A DNA stretch of 64,000 nucleotides from Novosphingobium taihuense (GCF_007830315.1 NZ_VLKJ01000008.1:108830-172829), one strand, 5' to 3'; shown: positions 47,490-60,620, counted from the stretch's first letter. The notes: generated from the sequence alone by a model not told the origin. Program-made: numbers and translations.

Positions 47490-47591
47490 CGCCGCGCGTC
47501 TGCATACCCTTTCCGGCAAGTCCATTGCCTGCAGAGGCGCAACCCGTGTGCGCCCGATCCCATACACTACAGATTCGACAGGAAATCCCGC

Positions 47592-50327
<2,736 letters not shown>

Positions 50328-50349
50328 CGGTCTTGGCAGGCAATAACGG

Positions 50350-50376
50350 CGGCGATCCTTCGGGGTCGCCGTTTTT
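50350..50376 (+). terminator. terminator after secA
   Basis: CGGCGATCC, TTCG, GGGTCGCCG with one G-U pair, followed by five T, 22 bases after the secA stop. Confidence 0.9.
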
Positions 50377-50400
50377 GCTCCGGAACCAAACATTTACGTG

Positions 50401-50417
50401 TTTGCACGTTGTGCAAA
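50401..50417. promoter_or_regulatory. inverted repeat upstream of the tps operon
   Basis: TTTGCAC, GTT, GTGCAAA: perfect 7-base arms in the AT-rich leader of the secretion operon, a likely operator. Confidence 0.5.
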
Positions 50418-50435
50418 ATATGGTTGAGCGACATT

Positions 50436-50455
50436 GCAGCAGATGCATTTGCTGC
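50436..50455. promoter_or_regulatory. second inverted repeat upstream of the tps operon
   Basis: GCAGCA, G, ATGCAT, T, TGCTGC: a 20-base palindrome with one mismatched pair, overlapping the probable promoter of the operon (TAACAT follows directly). Confidence 0.5.
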
Positions 50456-50499
50456 TAACATAAACGCAGCATAAAAATAAAAGTCTTCGGGCCGCGTCG

Positions 50500-52290
50500 A
50501 TGATTTTCCGACGGGGGCATTTGCAAATGGGGTTCAGGATTTCGCGGAAGCGTGGCTTGCTGTCTGGGGCAGCGGGTCTGGCAACGCTTGCATTTGCAAC
50601 GCTCCCGCAGGTTTCATCGGCGCAGACGATACCCGGGCAGGTGGCGAGTCCACCATCGCGTGACGAACTTCGTGGCATCACCGGGCAGGCGCCCGCAACA
50701 CCTTCGCGCTTGTCGATTAAGGGGGGAGTCGAGCGCTCGCCTTGTCCACTCGAAGATCCGCAATACGCCGACATCAAGGTCACCATCGGCGAGGTCACCT
50801 TCAATAACCTGAAAGAAATCTCGCCGGACGAACTGGGTGAGACCTGGAAGCCGCTGGTCGGCACGGCGCAACCGATTTCAGTACTCTGCGAAATCCGCGA
50901 TGCGGCAGGCACGATGCTGCGCAGCAAGGGCTACCTTGCAGCGGTTCAGGTGCCGACCCAGAAGATCGAGAACGGTCAGGTCCGCATGGAGGTCATCTAT
51001 GCGCGAATTGCCGCCGTGCGCGCCCGCGGCGAAACGCGCGGCGCCGAACGCAAGCTCGAGCAGTATCTTTCGGCTTTGACCGGCGACGAGGTGTTCAACC
51101 AGCGCCGGGCCGAGCGCTATCTGCTGCTCGCGCGCGACCTGCCGGGCTACAATGTCCAGCTGACGCTCAAACCCGCTGGTACCGGAGCGGGGGATCTGGT
51201 CGCGGAAGTCAGCGTGCTGCGTGAACCTTATGCGGTAGATCTCACGGTGCAGAATCTTTCATCCGAGGCAACCGGCCGGTTCGGCGGACAGATTCGCGCG
51301 CAGTTCTTCGGCCTGACCGGGATGGGCGATGCGACGACGCTTTCGTATTACGCCACATCCGATTTCAGCGAGCAGCACATCCTGCAAGGCTCTCATGAAT
51401 TCCGGCCGGGATCGAATGGCCTGATTGTAGGCGGTCAGCTGACATATGCCTGGACCAAGCCGGACGTTGCCGGATTGCCGGCCAATATCACGCTCGACGC
51501 GCGCACGCTCTACGCCAGCCTCTACGCCCGTTATCCGCTGCAGCGTTCGCTCTCGCGCAACATCTGGCTCAGCGGGGGCTTCGATCTGGTCAATCAGGAC
51601 GTCGATCTGATCGGCCCATTGACGCGGGACAAGATCCGCGTTGGCTGGACCAGGCTCGATCTCGACGCGGTCGACACCGATCACGCCGTGCCGAAATGGC
51701 GCGTGGCGTCCTCGCTCGAACTGCGACAGGGCCTGTCGTTCCTTGACGCAACCAAGCCTTGCACCGGTCCTGCCTGTGCCGCGCAAACCCCGGCAAGCCG
51801 TGCGGATGGCTCGCCCAGTGCAACGGTCGTGCGCTGGCAGGGCGAATACGAGCGCGCCGTTGGCCGCATCTCATTCCTTCTCGCGCCACGCGCGCAATAT
51901 GCGTTCAAGCCACTTTACAGCTTCGAGGAATTCTCCGCCGGCAACTTTACCATCGGACGCGGCTTTGATCCGGGCGAGCTGATCGGTGACAACGCGGTCG
52001 GGGCAACGGCCGAGGTCCGTGGACCACGCCTGCCCTTGGGCAAAAGCCGGAACATCCGCATCCAGCCCTTCGTATTTGCCGATGCTGCATGGGTCTGGAA
52101 CAAGGGCGTTCCGGGTTCCGAACGGCTTACCTCGGCCGGCGGCGGCATCCGTTCCGACATCGGTTCGCGCTTCCGCCTCGAGGCGACGCTGGCCGTGCCG
52201 CTCGAAAAGGTCGGCCTGCAGGCCAAGCGTTCCGATCCCCGCTTTCTCGTGACCCTGACCACACGGCTCCTGCCGTGGAGGAGCTTCTGA
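50500..52290 (+). CDS. TpsB outer-membrane transporter (ShlB/FhaC/HecB family)
   Basis: A 596-residue two-partner-secretion pore. It has a signal peptide after a short basic start (cleavage near SSAQ, about residue 42; an in-frame ATG at 50527 is an alternative start). A POTRA-like region follows (about 85-175, with ITIGEV-type strand VTIGEVTFNN and LRSKGYLAAVQVP). The beta-barrel fills the rest, including the conserved GRGFDPGELIGDN segment, the counterpart of the FhaC VRGF/loop 6 motif, and it ends with Phe (TRLLPWRSF). It should export the TpsA protein encoded next, whose ATG overlaps this stop by one base. The operon leader carries two palindromes. Confidence 0.92.
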   Translation: MIFRRGHLQMGFRISRKRGLLSGAAGLATLAFATLPQVSSAQTIPGQVASPPSRDELRGITGQAPATPSRLSIKGGVERSPCPLEDPQYADIKVTIGEVTFNNLKEISPDELGETWKPLVGTAQPISVLCEIRDAAGTMLRSKGYLAAVQVPTQKIENGQVRMEVIYARIAAVRARGETRGAERKLEQYLSALTGDEVFNQRRAERYLLLARDLPGYNVQLTLKPAGTGAGDLVAEVSVLREPYAVDLTVQNLSSEATGRFGGQIRAQFFGLTGMGDATTLSYYATSDFSEQHILQGSHEFRPGSNGLIVGGQLTYAWTKPDVAGLPANITLDARTLYASLYARYPLQRSLSRNIWLSGGFDLVNQDVDLIGPLTRDKIRVGWTRLDLDAVDTDHAVPKWRVASSLELRQGLSFLDATKPCTGPACAAQTPASRADGSPSATVVRWQGEYERAVGRISFLLAPRAQYAFKPLYSFEEFSAGNFTIGRGFDPGELIGDNAVGATAEVRGPRLPLGKSRNIRIQPFVFADAAWVWNKGVPGSERLTSAGGGIRSDIGSRFRLEATLAVPLEKVGLQAKRSDPRFLVTLTTRLLPWRSF

Positions 52291-55200
52291 TGCGCGCCAT
52301 GCTTCCCGTCACCCGCCAGCAACTGCTTTCGGCCTCCGGCCTCGCACTGGCAACCGCGATCGTAGCTTCAGGCCCGGCGCTGCGCGCCCAGTCGTTCCAG
52401 GCGACGCCGACCGCGACTTTCGGCTCGGTCACCATCAACACCACGCCGACGACGACCGCGATCACTGTCTCTAGCCCGAGCGCAGTGATCAACTGGACGC
52501 CGACCGATACCGCTGCCACCGGCGGTCCGATCATCTTCCAGACGTCCGGCACAACCGCGACGTTCACCAACAATCCGGCTGCGAACTCCGATTTTGCCGT
52601 CCTTAACCGAATCATTCCATCGGGTTCGACCAGACCGATCCAGTTTGACGGCACCGTGGTGTCGCGATTGCAGTCGGCTGCTGGCGGTCAGGTCCCGGGT
52701 GGAACGGTGTTCTTCTACAGCCCTGGCGGAATCCTGATCGGCGCCTCGTCGGTGTTCGATGTCGGGAACCTCGTCCTGACGACGTCGGACCTGAACTTCG
52801 ACAGTGCCGGCAATTTCGACAGCAGCGGCTCGTATGTATTCCAGCCAGCAACGGTTGCCGGTTCGCAGATCATCGTGAATGCGGGGGCCCAGCTCGGCGC
52901 GACGGCAGACGGTTCGTATATCGCAATGGTCGCGCCTTCGGTGACGAACAACGGGACGATCAACGTCAACGGCTCGGCAGCGCTGGTGGCGGCGGATGCG
53001 GCCACGATCACATTCTCGCCCAGCGGTCTGTTCGACATCCAGGTGGATTCCGGAACGAGCGCTACGGGAACTGTTGCTGCCAACAATGGCACGATCACGG
53101 GTCCAGCGGCCTCGGGCGGCACGTTCCTGCATCGGATCTACATGGTCGCCGTTCCCAAGAATGACGCGATCACCATGGCGATCAACGCTGGCAGCACGCT
53201 AGGCTTTGATATCGCCGGGGCTGCAGACGTCAGCGGCAATACGATCATTCTCTCGGCCGGACACAACGTGAATGGCGGCGATCCCGCCATCGCGCCGTCG
53301 GCAGGTGGGGGAACGGGCCTCGTCTCGATCACGGGTGGCGATGCAGATATCACCTCCAACTTCGTAGCCAGTGCCACCGGAGGGGTCGTCTTCGGATCGG
53401 GAACCAGTGCAGGCCTCGATTTTGCATCGAATGTCTCGATCGATGGAACAGGCGGCGACAATTCCATTTTCTCGAACGCAGGTGGCAGCGTTTCCATCGC
53501 AGGTGACCTCAGAATCTCAGGCGACGTTTTTGGCACCATCACCTCACCGGCTGCGACGGCCCATCGCGCGGAAATCTACGCCACCGATGGCGGCACGATG
53601 ACCATCGGCGGGAACGTGCTGATCACGGCAAACGCGTTTGGTGGCACGGCTGTGGCTCCGGGCATCTCGGGCGGACAGGCCACCGGTTCGTTCGCGAAGA
53701 TACAGGCCAACAATGGTGGCCAGATTACGATCGCGGGGAACGCCACGCTTCAGGCCGACGCGCTCGGTGGTCAGGCGCAGACGACCGGTGCAGGCGGCGG
53801 CGGTGCGACTGCTGGCACCGCCTGGGTGTTGAGCACGGGCACCGGCGGCGCGCGCGTGCAGATCAACGGTTCCGTTGACCTGTCTGCCGCTGCTACGGGT
53901 GCCGACGGCCTGGGTTGCGTGACTTGCACTTTTGACGGCGGACAAGGGCAGGGCGGTTTGACCGCGATCCGTGCGGCGGGCGATGCGTCGATCGCTGTTG
54001 GCGGACCCAGCACTCTGGATTCGACCGGTCGCGGTGGCAACGGCATCGCCGGAGTCAACGGACAGGGTATTGGCGGGCAGGTTAGCATACTCGCCGGAAA
54101 CGGAACGACGGTGTCTCTGGGTGCGGTCAATGCAGTCGCGCGGGGGATCGGAGGGGATAGCGCTTCTACTGCATCGAGCGCGATCGGCGGGGACATTTCG
54201 GTCCTCGCATTCGGTTCGGGTACTGGCTCGGCGATGTCGATCGGTGGCAACTTGAGCCTCATCGCAACCGGACTTGGCGGATCAGGCATTTCGCCGAACG
54301 GGGCCGGTGCATCTGCTGCGGGTGGAACCATTTCCGTTCTCGCCGATGGCACGACGCTGAACGTCAGCGGGAGCATTGTCGGCGACAACGGTGCCAGCGG
54401 TGGAACGGGCGTAAGTTCGGTTGGCGGGGCGACGGGCGGCAACGCCAGTCTGCAGGCACGCAACAGCGGTTCGGTTCTGGCATTCTCGAACATCGTCCTG
54501 ACCGCCAATGCCGATGGCGGGGCGGCGAACGGCAGCGCTACGGCCGGTGCGGGCACTGGCGGCACGGTGCGATTGACCGCTGACAGCGGCACGGTCAGCA
54601 CGTCGTCCGGTCAGATTGGCCTTAGCGCCCAAGGCAGCGGCGGGCTGCAGTCGGGAAGTGGGGTTGGAGGCACCGGCACTGGTGGTACGGTAACCCTGTC
54701 CACCAACGGCACCGGCGTGATTTCAACCCCAACAGCTGTCAACCTGAGCGCCAGCGGCATCGGTGGCGGTATTTCCAGCAGCGTTGGCTCCGGAAGCGGT
54801 GGTGCGGGCATTGGCGGTACGGCGCGGCTGTTGATGGATGGTGGCCAGATCACCAATGGCGGATCGCTTTCAGTCACAGCCCAAGGCCTTGGCGGATCGG
54901 GCGGGCCAGCAGCAGGCAATGGCGGCGGCGGCCTCATCGATGTCAACATTTCGGACGGCACGCTCAACCAGACTGGCATAGCCTACTTCACCACGGCCGC
55001 GTCGGGCGGTGTCAGCACCGGCGGTGGAACCAGCGGACAGGCGCTCGGCGGCGATATAAACTTCCAGAGCTCAAACAGCACCATCAATCTCAGCACGACC
55101 GGCGATGCGACCTTTGAGGTCAGTGCCTACGGTGGGGGTGGAAGCCCGGCGTTTGCGCGGGGAGGCAACATCAACTTTGCCGTGACGGCCTCTGACGTTG

Positions 55201-58200
55201 CGACATTTGGCACCTTGCGTCTGCTTGCCGAAGGGCAGGGTAGCAGCGGGCGCTTCGGCACTGCCGGGGGCCAGGGGGCTGGCGGGACAATTGTCGTCAC
55301 GTCGGTAGCAAGTGCACTGGGCAACGCGCTCATCAGTGCTGACACCATCGACATGACTGCAACCGGTCGTGGCGGCAGTGGTACTGGCGCGACCGTTTCC
55401 GGTATAGCCGCTGGCGATGGTGGCAACGCACAAGGCGGCAGCATCTTCCTGAGCACATCAGTCGATGGCGGGACAATTTCTTCGACAAGCCTGATCGCGC
55501 AAGCCGCTGCAGTGGCGGGCATCGGCGGCCAAGGGTTCGAGAATGCCAGTGGCCTTGCCAGAGGCGGCAATGGCGGTGCGGCGATCGGCGGATCGGTCAA
55601 CTTCACCTCGACAGCTGCCACTTCTGGCACAGGCACCGGGGGATATGTACTCACCAACGCCTCGGTCGACGTCGGGGCGCAGGGAGGCACCGGCGGCAAT
55701 GGAGACGATAACTTCACAGTCGGCCAGTCGGGCGATGGCGGCGCTGCAACCGGTGGCGCCATCCAGATGCAGTTCGACCGTGGTGGCAGCAGCCTCGAGA
55801 TCACGGGTAACCTGAACCTCTCAGCTTACGGGCAGGGAGGCAGTTACGGAACTTGCGGCCCCACCTGTGTAGCAGCCGGTGGCGCGGGACTGGGCGGCAG
55901 TATCAATTTTGGATCTGGCGGGGCGACCAGCGGTAATGTCGTGTCAATCGGCGGCACGCTTTCAGCGTCTGCCTTTGGCTCAGGCGGCGGTGCGTTCGGC
56001 GTGAATGGTGCTGATGGCACGGGCGGCGTGATCATTGTCGGCCTTGGTTCCGGGCTTTCTTTCAGTGCAGCACAGGTAGATCTGTCGGCAGAAGGCATCG
56101 GCGGTGACCAATTCTCGAATCTTGTCGGTGGCGCCGGGCAGGGCGGCAACGCCTCGTTCATCGCCTCGGGCAACAGCACGGCCACCGTTTCCGGTACGAT
56201 CAACCTGTACAGCTATGGCAACGGCGGTAATGGGCGTGACATTGGTTCGAGCGGCGGCGCGGGCACCGGCGGTGTAAGTAGGCTCTACAGCGACGGTGGA
56301 GCTATCACTGTCACCGGCGGCACGAACATCGACGCCAGTGGTTTTGGCGGTACCGGCAGCTTTGACAGCACCAGCGGCAGTGGCGGCATCGGTACAGGGG
56401 GGGATGCGCTGCTCACGGTGGGAACGCCCACTGCGATTGGCAATAATGGCAACATCAACGTTGGCGGCTTCACCTTCGTTACCTCCGAAGGCACCGGGGG
56501 CGATGGTTTTCAAGGTGGCATCGGCACCGGTGGGTTCGTCGGCATTTCGGCACGACAGGGGACTCTGACGCTTGATAGCGTCTTTGCCACGGCCGATGGC
56601 TTTGGCGGTTACGGAATGCTGGGCGGAAACGGTGGAGGATCCATCGGCGGTAGCATCGAGGTCGTCGCGAACAGTGCGGTCGAAGGCTCCAGCCTCTTTA
56701 CGATCAACACCCTTTCCGCCGATGCCTCGGCCTCCGGAGGCTTTGGCGCCGATGCCGGGGTGCCAGGTGACTTCGGCGGCAGCGGCGGAGCAGCCGAGGG
56801 CGGCTCGATCCTCGTCGCGGGCTCTGCCGGCAATGGCACCTTGCAAGTCGGCTCGGCGAGTGCGTTTGCTTCCGCAACGGGCGGGGGTGGCGGTTCCGGT
56901 GGCTTCGGCGGGGTCGGCGGCAGTGGGATCGGTGGTGCGGTCCAGATAGGGACCATCAGCGGAATCGATACCGGCACAGTGAATTCCGGCTCGGCGACTT
57001 ATGGGACGGTCAACGCCGTTTCGGTCGGTTCCGGCGGGCACGGCGGCAATGGCGATACCTTGACCGGCACCGGGGGGGCAGGTGGCAATGCTGCTGCAGG
57101 CGGCGTAACCCTGCTTGTTCGCGGCAGCCCGACCACTATTACCGGCGACGGAAACTTCGTTGCGCAGGCGGTGGCCGGTAACGGCGGGTTAGGCGCAACG
57201 CTTGGCGCAGGCGGCAATGCCACGGTTGGCAACACTGTCAGCCCCGACCAGATCGCCGGTGCAGCCATGGTTGTGACCAATCGCGTCCAGCAGCCGACGC
57301 AGCGCGGCACGCTGAACGCTGGCAACCTCAGCTTCATCGGCTCGGCCACGGGCGGCACGGGATCAGTGGTCGGTACTTCGACGCTCATCGGCGACGCTGT
57401 CGACATCCAGATGATCAACGGTGACTTCACCGGAACTAGCATTTCGCTGCAGGCATCGGCTGAATCGGTCACACCGGACTCGCTCCCCGAATTCATATCG
57501 ATGGTCGGTTCGACGGCCAACCTGACCGGAGGCCTCCTGTTCACCACGCCGGGTACGTTCTCGCTCAGCCTCGACCAGTCGGCATTCACCGCTGACCACG
57601 TCGTGATCAGCGCGGGCAACTGGGTGCTTCCAGCAAATGCGCCTGCAACCGTTGGAACGCTGACGGGAACGTCCTCGATCAATCTTACTTCTGGCCAGGA
57701 TCTGGTCGGCTACGCCAACCTGAGCACGCAAGGGCCGCTTACGCTGCTGGCCGGAGGGCAGATCAACCTCGGTTCACTTGTCGCGCTGGGCGCGATCGAT
57801 GTGACGGCAGGGGGCACGATCGCCCTCGCAGACGTCACATCTGGCGATTCCATCGATCTGCTGTCTCCGGCGAGCATCGTTACCGGTGCAATGACGGCGG
57901 GAACTTCGATCGTCGTGCAGTCGGGAGGTAGCGTCACGACTGGCAATCTCTCGGCTGGAACGGGCACGCCGACCGCTGGGAGTGGCGAGCTTTACTCGAT
58001 CGGGATCACATCTGGCGGCAATGTCCAGACTGGCTCGATCTTTTCTGCATCAAACGTCGGAATCAGCGCGCTTGGCAGTCTGGTGACGGGATCTTTGCAG
58101 AGCTACGACTCCCTTCTTTTGGCCGGTAATGCCGCTACCATCGACAACCTCTCGGTCATCAATCGCACGCTCATTGCCAACGCATCGATGGCTGCGCTTG

Positions 58201-60620
58201 GCCAGTCGGCAAACGGCTTCGACAAGGAACTCGTCTTCGCAGCAGAGCCTGTTGCGACCGGGGGGGCTGTACGGATTATCAATGCTTCGAGTTCGGGCAG
58301 CCTGACTGCAGCCGCTGGGGGTGCGATAACTGCCGGTAGCCTGTCGGTATCCAGCACGCTGAACCTGTCCGGAGGCGGTAGCGTAAGTGTCGGTCAAATC
58401 TCGGCAGGTTCGGGCACGCCGTCCGCGACCGGAGCAGGGCTGATATCGGTCGTTTCCGATGGCAATGTCAGCACTGGGAACCTGACGTCCAGCGGCGACA
58501 TTCGCGTCGCATCCGGAGGGGGGCTCAGTACTGGCACCATCGTCGGTTATGATGTCCTGCTCGGTTCCGTGGGCGATACCAGCATCGCCGGGATGAACGT
58601 CGTAAACCGGACGCTTATTGCCAATTCCTCGATGTCGGCGCTTGGCCAGACCGCCAACGGGTTCGACAAGGAACTCGTATTCGGCGCGACGCCGGTGGCG
58701 ACCGGCGGTTCGGTCACGATATCCAGCAATTCAAACGTGGGTTCGCTGCGGATCGCCGCAGGGACTACCGTGTCTACTGCTAACGTGTTTGCCGGTGTGC
58801 GGATTGGCGTAACCGGTAACGGTGCCATGAACTTCGGCAGCCTGCAGGCGCAGACGGACCGGCTCGAACTGATTACCCGCAGCCAATCGATCACAGCAGC
58901 TTCGCTTCTTTCGGGTAGCGACATTCTCGTAAGTGCCACGTCAGCGCTCAATCTCGGGACAGTGCGCGGGAGGGATGTCGTCCTGCTCTCAGGCGGCACC
59001 GTTTCAGCTCAGACGGTTCTGGCGGGGCCAGTGTTCAGTGCAACGGGCCAGATAACGAACGCCGTCGGACGACTGCTGATTGCAGACAACTCGATGCTAC
59101 CGATTACCGCGCTGCCTGGCAGCATCAACTATCCGGCGATCTTTGCCGCTACACCGATCATCACCGGTAGTGATGTCACGATCAGCAACGTAGCAATTGC
59201 CAACAGGATCAACATTGCAACCGACGGAGACTTTTCCGGCGCTGGCATGTGGGCGATAAACGACATCAAGATCGAGGCGATCGGAAGCGTTACCGTAGGG
59301 CGGCGCTGGCTCGCGACACAGGTGCGGATCGTCTCGAGCGACATCTCGATCATTGATAACGGAAACGCGACCCTTCCGACCGGCCAGACAATCCTGTCGG
59401 GCATCCAGACGTCCGAAACAGGTTTCGTCGACCTTATCTCGAATTCGTCCCGAACCGCTCTGATCGGTGACGGTTTGGCCGGGAGCGGGTATTCGCTTAG
59501 CAATGCCGAGATTGGTCTGGTCTCGACCGGCGAACTCGTGATCGCTGCGGTCGACCAGGCGGCCAATACGACCGACATGCTAATCGGAAACCTCTCGCTG
59601 ACGGCGGGCGGCGCAATCGGGTCGAGCACTGCTGCAGGGACAGCGGGCAAGGTTGTATTCGCTTCAGGCGACCTGCAGACCGAAACGCCTGGTGGGGCCA
59701 TCCGCTTGGTGGGGACCATCAGCGGAACCGGCTTTGCCCAGTCCAACATTCTCGAGTTCACGACCGGGCGATTCGAGCTTGATGCCGCGACGGGATCGAT
59801 CAATCTCACGTCTGCAAGCCAGCAGACTGCCGGTGCAGCACTGGGGGGCGTGGTCGAGATCAACGCTGACCATATCCACATTGCGTCAGCCAGCATTCTC
59901 GACAAGCTGGCGGCCAATCCGCTCTACGACGGGCGGATCGCGGAGCTGAACGCTCCGGCGGCTGTGCAGCGTCCCGAGGGCGTGCTGCGCGCACTCGGGC
60001 TGGATCTTTATCCCACGGGTACGCTCTATATCCAGAACACCGGCACCGCACTCAATCCGGCGGGCTTCTTCGCTGACATCGCGTTCAGTGATGTAACGCC
60101 TCCTGCGAATGCGGCCGCTGGATCGCTCTCGGTGGTGATCAACGGTGCCTTCCAGACGCCGACCGGCTTGGTCTCAGGTTTTGCCGCGCATGATCTGGTG
60201 GTCAACGATCCGGACGCGGACTTCTTGCCGTTCTCTGCGGACAGCCAGATCAACGGCTGCTTGCTGAGCGCTTCGGTTTGTTCGGTAATGGCGGAAGGGC
60301 CGGACACGATCGGCCAGATTTCCGGCCAGATCGAGATCATCTCCAACCAGACGCTCGGCTCAACGCCGACCTTCGTCGAGGAACCGGGGGCTCCCGCCAG
60401 CGAAGGAGGCAGTGACGAGGAGGCTCCACCGTCGCAGCAGGAGGAGAGCAGTGAGGGTGAGCAGGCAGCATCGAGCCCGATTGCGCCTGCGCCACAGCTC
60501 ATCGACAGCAGGCCGCTCGAACCGCAGGCGCAAGTCGAGCAACCCGTTGCAGGCAGCGGCAATCCTGCGCTGATCGGCTCGGTGGTCAATGAGAACAGCG
60601 CGGAAGGAGGCGACCAGTGA
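52290..60620 (+). CDS. TpsA: large Gly-rich filamentous-haemagglutinin-type exoprotein
   Basis: A 2776-residue secreted protein. The ATG at 52290 follows GGAGGAG; the frame is open further upstream but would overlap tpsB by 200 bases. The signal peptide ends near ALRAQ (about 33). The TPS/haemagglutinin domain (about 35-260) has variants of the two usual motifs: NPAANSDF for NPNL, and YSPGGILIGAS for NPNGI. Residues of about 350-1700 are Gly/Ser/Thr-rich degenerate beta-helix repeats (GGSGxxGxGGxI type). Three longer repeats of about 145 residues follow (58095-59190). The C-terminal 70 residues are acidic and Pro/Gln-rich. Cys pairs occur (GCVTC, CGPTC, CLLSASVC). No toxin domain is evident, so adhesin or biofilm matrix is the likelier role. 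Confidence 0.9.
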   Translation: MRAMLPVTRQQLLSASGLALATAIVASGPALRAQSFQATPTATFGSVTINTTPTTTAITVSSPSAVINWTPTDTAATGGPIIFQTSGTTATFTNNPAANSDFAVLNRIIPSGSTRPIQFDGTVVSRLQSAAGGQVPGGTVFFYSPGGILIGASSVFDVGNLVLTTSDLNFDSAGNFDSSGSYVFQPATVAGSQIIVNAGAQLGATADGSYIAMVAPSVTNNGTINVNGSAALVAADAATITFSPSGLFDIQVDSGTSATGTVAANNGTITGPAASGGTFLHRIYMVAVPKNDAITMAINAGSTLGFDIAGAADVSGNTIILSAGHNVNGGDPAIAPSAGGGTGLVSITGGDADITSNFVASATGGVVFGSGTSAGLDFASNVSIDGTGGDNSIFSNAGGSVSIAGDLRISGDVFGTITSPAATAHRAEIYATDGGTMTIGGNVLITANAFGGTAVAPGISGGQATGSFAKIQANNGGQITIAGNATLQADALGGQAQTTGAGGGGATAGTAWVLSTGTGGARVQINGSVDLSAAATGADGLGCVTCTFDGGQGQGGLTAIRAAGDASIAVGGPSTLDSTGRGGNGIAGVNGQGIGGQVSILAGNGTTVSLGAVNAVARGIGGDSASTASSAIGGDISVLAFGSGTGSAMSIGGNLSLIATGLGGSGISPNGAGASAAGGTISVLADGTTLNVSGSIVGDNGASGGTGVSSVGGATGGNASLQARNSGSVLAFSNIVLTANADGGAANGSATAGAGTGGTVRLTADSGTVSTSSGQIGLSAQGSGGLQSGSGVGGTGTGGTVTLSTNGTGVISTPTAVNLSASGIGGGISSSVGSGSGGAGIGGTARLLMDGGQITNGGSLSVTAQGLGGSGGPAAGNGGGGLIDVNISDGTLNQTGIAYFTTAASGGVSTGGGTSGQALGGDINFQSSNSTINLSTTGDATFEVSAYGGGGSPAFARGGNINFAVTASDVATFGTLRLLAEGQGSSGRFGTAGGQGAGGTIVVTSVASALGNALISADTIDMTATGRGGSGTGATVSGIAAGDGGNAQGGSIFLSTSVDGGTISSTSLIAQAAAVAGIGGQGFENASGLARGGNGGAAIGGSVNFTSTAATSGTGTGGYVLTNASVDVGAQGGTGGNGDDNFTVGQSGDGGAATGGAIQMQFDRGGSSLEITGNLNLSAYGQGGSYGTCGPTCVAAGGAGLGGSINFGSGGATSGNVVSIGGTLSASAFGSGGGAFGVNGADGTGGVIIVGLGSGLSFSAAQVDLSAEGIGGDQFSNLVGGAGQGGNASFIASGNSTATVSGTINLYSYGNGGNGRDIGSSGGAGTGGVSRLYSDGGAITVTGGTNIDASGFGGTGSFDSTSGSGGIGTGGDALLTVGTPTAIGNNGNINVGGFTFVTSEGTGGDGFQGGIGTGGFVGISARQGTLTLDSVFATADGFGGYGMLGGNGGGSIGGSIEVVANSAVEGSSLFTINTLSADASASGGFGADAGVPGDFGGSGGAAEGGSILVAGSAGNGTLQVGSASAFASATGGGGGSGGFGGVGGSGIGGAVQIGTISGIDTGTVNSGSATYGTVNAVSVGSGGHGGNGDTLTGTGGAGGNAAAGGVTLLVRGSPTTITGDGNFVAQAVAGNGGLGATLGAGGNATVGNTVSPDQIAGAAMVVTNRVQQPTQRGTLNAGNLSFIGSATGGTGSVVGTSTLIGDAVDIQMINGDFTGTSISLQASAESVTPDSLPEFISMVGSTANLTGGLLFTTPGTFSLSLDQSAFTADHVVISAGNWVLPANAPATVGTLTGTSSINLTSGQDLVGYANLSTQGPLTLLAGGQINLGSLVALGAIDVTAGGTIALADVTSGDSIDLLSPASIVTGAMTAGTSIVVQSGGSVTTGNLSAGTGTPTAGSGELYSIGITSGGNVQTGSIFSASNVGISALGSLVTGSLQSYDSLLLAGNAATIDNLSVINRTLIANASMAALGQSANGFDKELVFAAEPVATGGAVRIINASSSGSLTAAAGGAITAGSLSVSSTLNLSGGGSVSVGQISAGSGTPSATGAGLISVVSDGNVSTGNLTSSGDIRVASGGGLSTGTIVGYDVLLGSVGDTSIAGMNVVNRTLIANSSMSALGQTANGFDKELVFGATPVATGGSVTISSNSNVGSLRIAAGTTVSTANVFAGVRIGVTGNGAMNFGSLQAQTDRLELITRSQSITAASLLSGSDILVSATSALNLGTVRGRDVVLLSGGTVSAQTVLAGPVFSATGQITNAVGRLLIADNSMLPITALPGSINYPAIFAATPIITGSDVTISNVAIANRINIATDGDFSGAGMWAINDIKIEAIGSVTVGRRWLATQVRIVSSDISIIDNGNATLPTGQTILSGIQTSETGFVDLISNSSRTALIGDGLAGSGYSLSNAEIGLVSTGELVIAAVDQAANTTDMLIGNLSLTAGGAIGSSTAAGTAGKVVFASGDLQTETPGGAIRLVGTISGTGFAQSNILEFTTGRFELDAATGSINLTSASQQTAGAALGGVVEINADHIHIASASILDKLAANPLYDGRIAELNAPAAVQRPEGVLRALGLDLYPTGTLYIQNTGTALNPAGFFADIAFSDVTPPANAAAGSLSVVINGAFQTPTGLVSGFAAHDLVVNDPDADFLPFSADSQINGCLLSASVCSVMAEGPDTIGQISGQIEIISNQTLGSTPTFVEEPGAPASEGGSDEEAPPSQQEESSEGEQAASSPIAPAPQLIDSRPLEPQAQVEQPVAGSGNPALIGSVVNENSAEGGDQ
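58095..59190 (+). repeat. three degenerate ~145-residue repeats inside TpsA
   Basis: Corresponding blocks begin near 58095, 58539 and 58962. Blocks 1 and 2 share NRTLIAN, SMxALGQ, ANGFDKELVF and PVATGG almost exactly. Block 3 keeps only the frame (RLLIADNSM, YPAIFAATPIITGSDVTI). Spacing is 445 then 423 bases. Confidence 0.8.

Noticed and set aside
53600..57250. Regular Gly-rich repeats that could suggest a CRISPR array or minisatellite
   Set aside because: The periodicity is at the protein level (beta-helix repeats of TpsA); there are no conserved DNA repeats with unique spacers and no cas genes.
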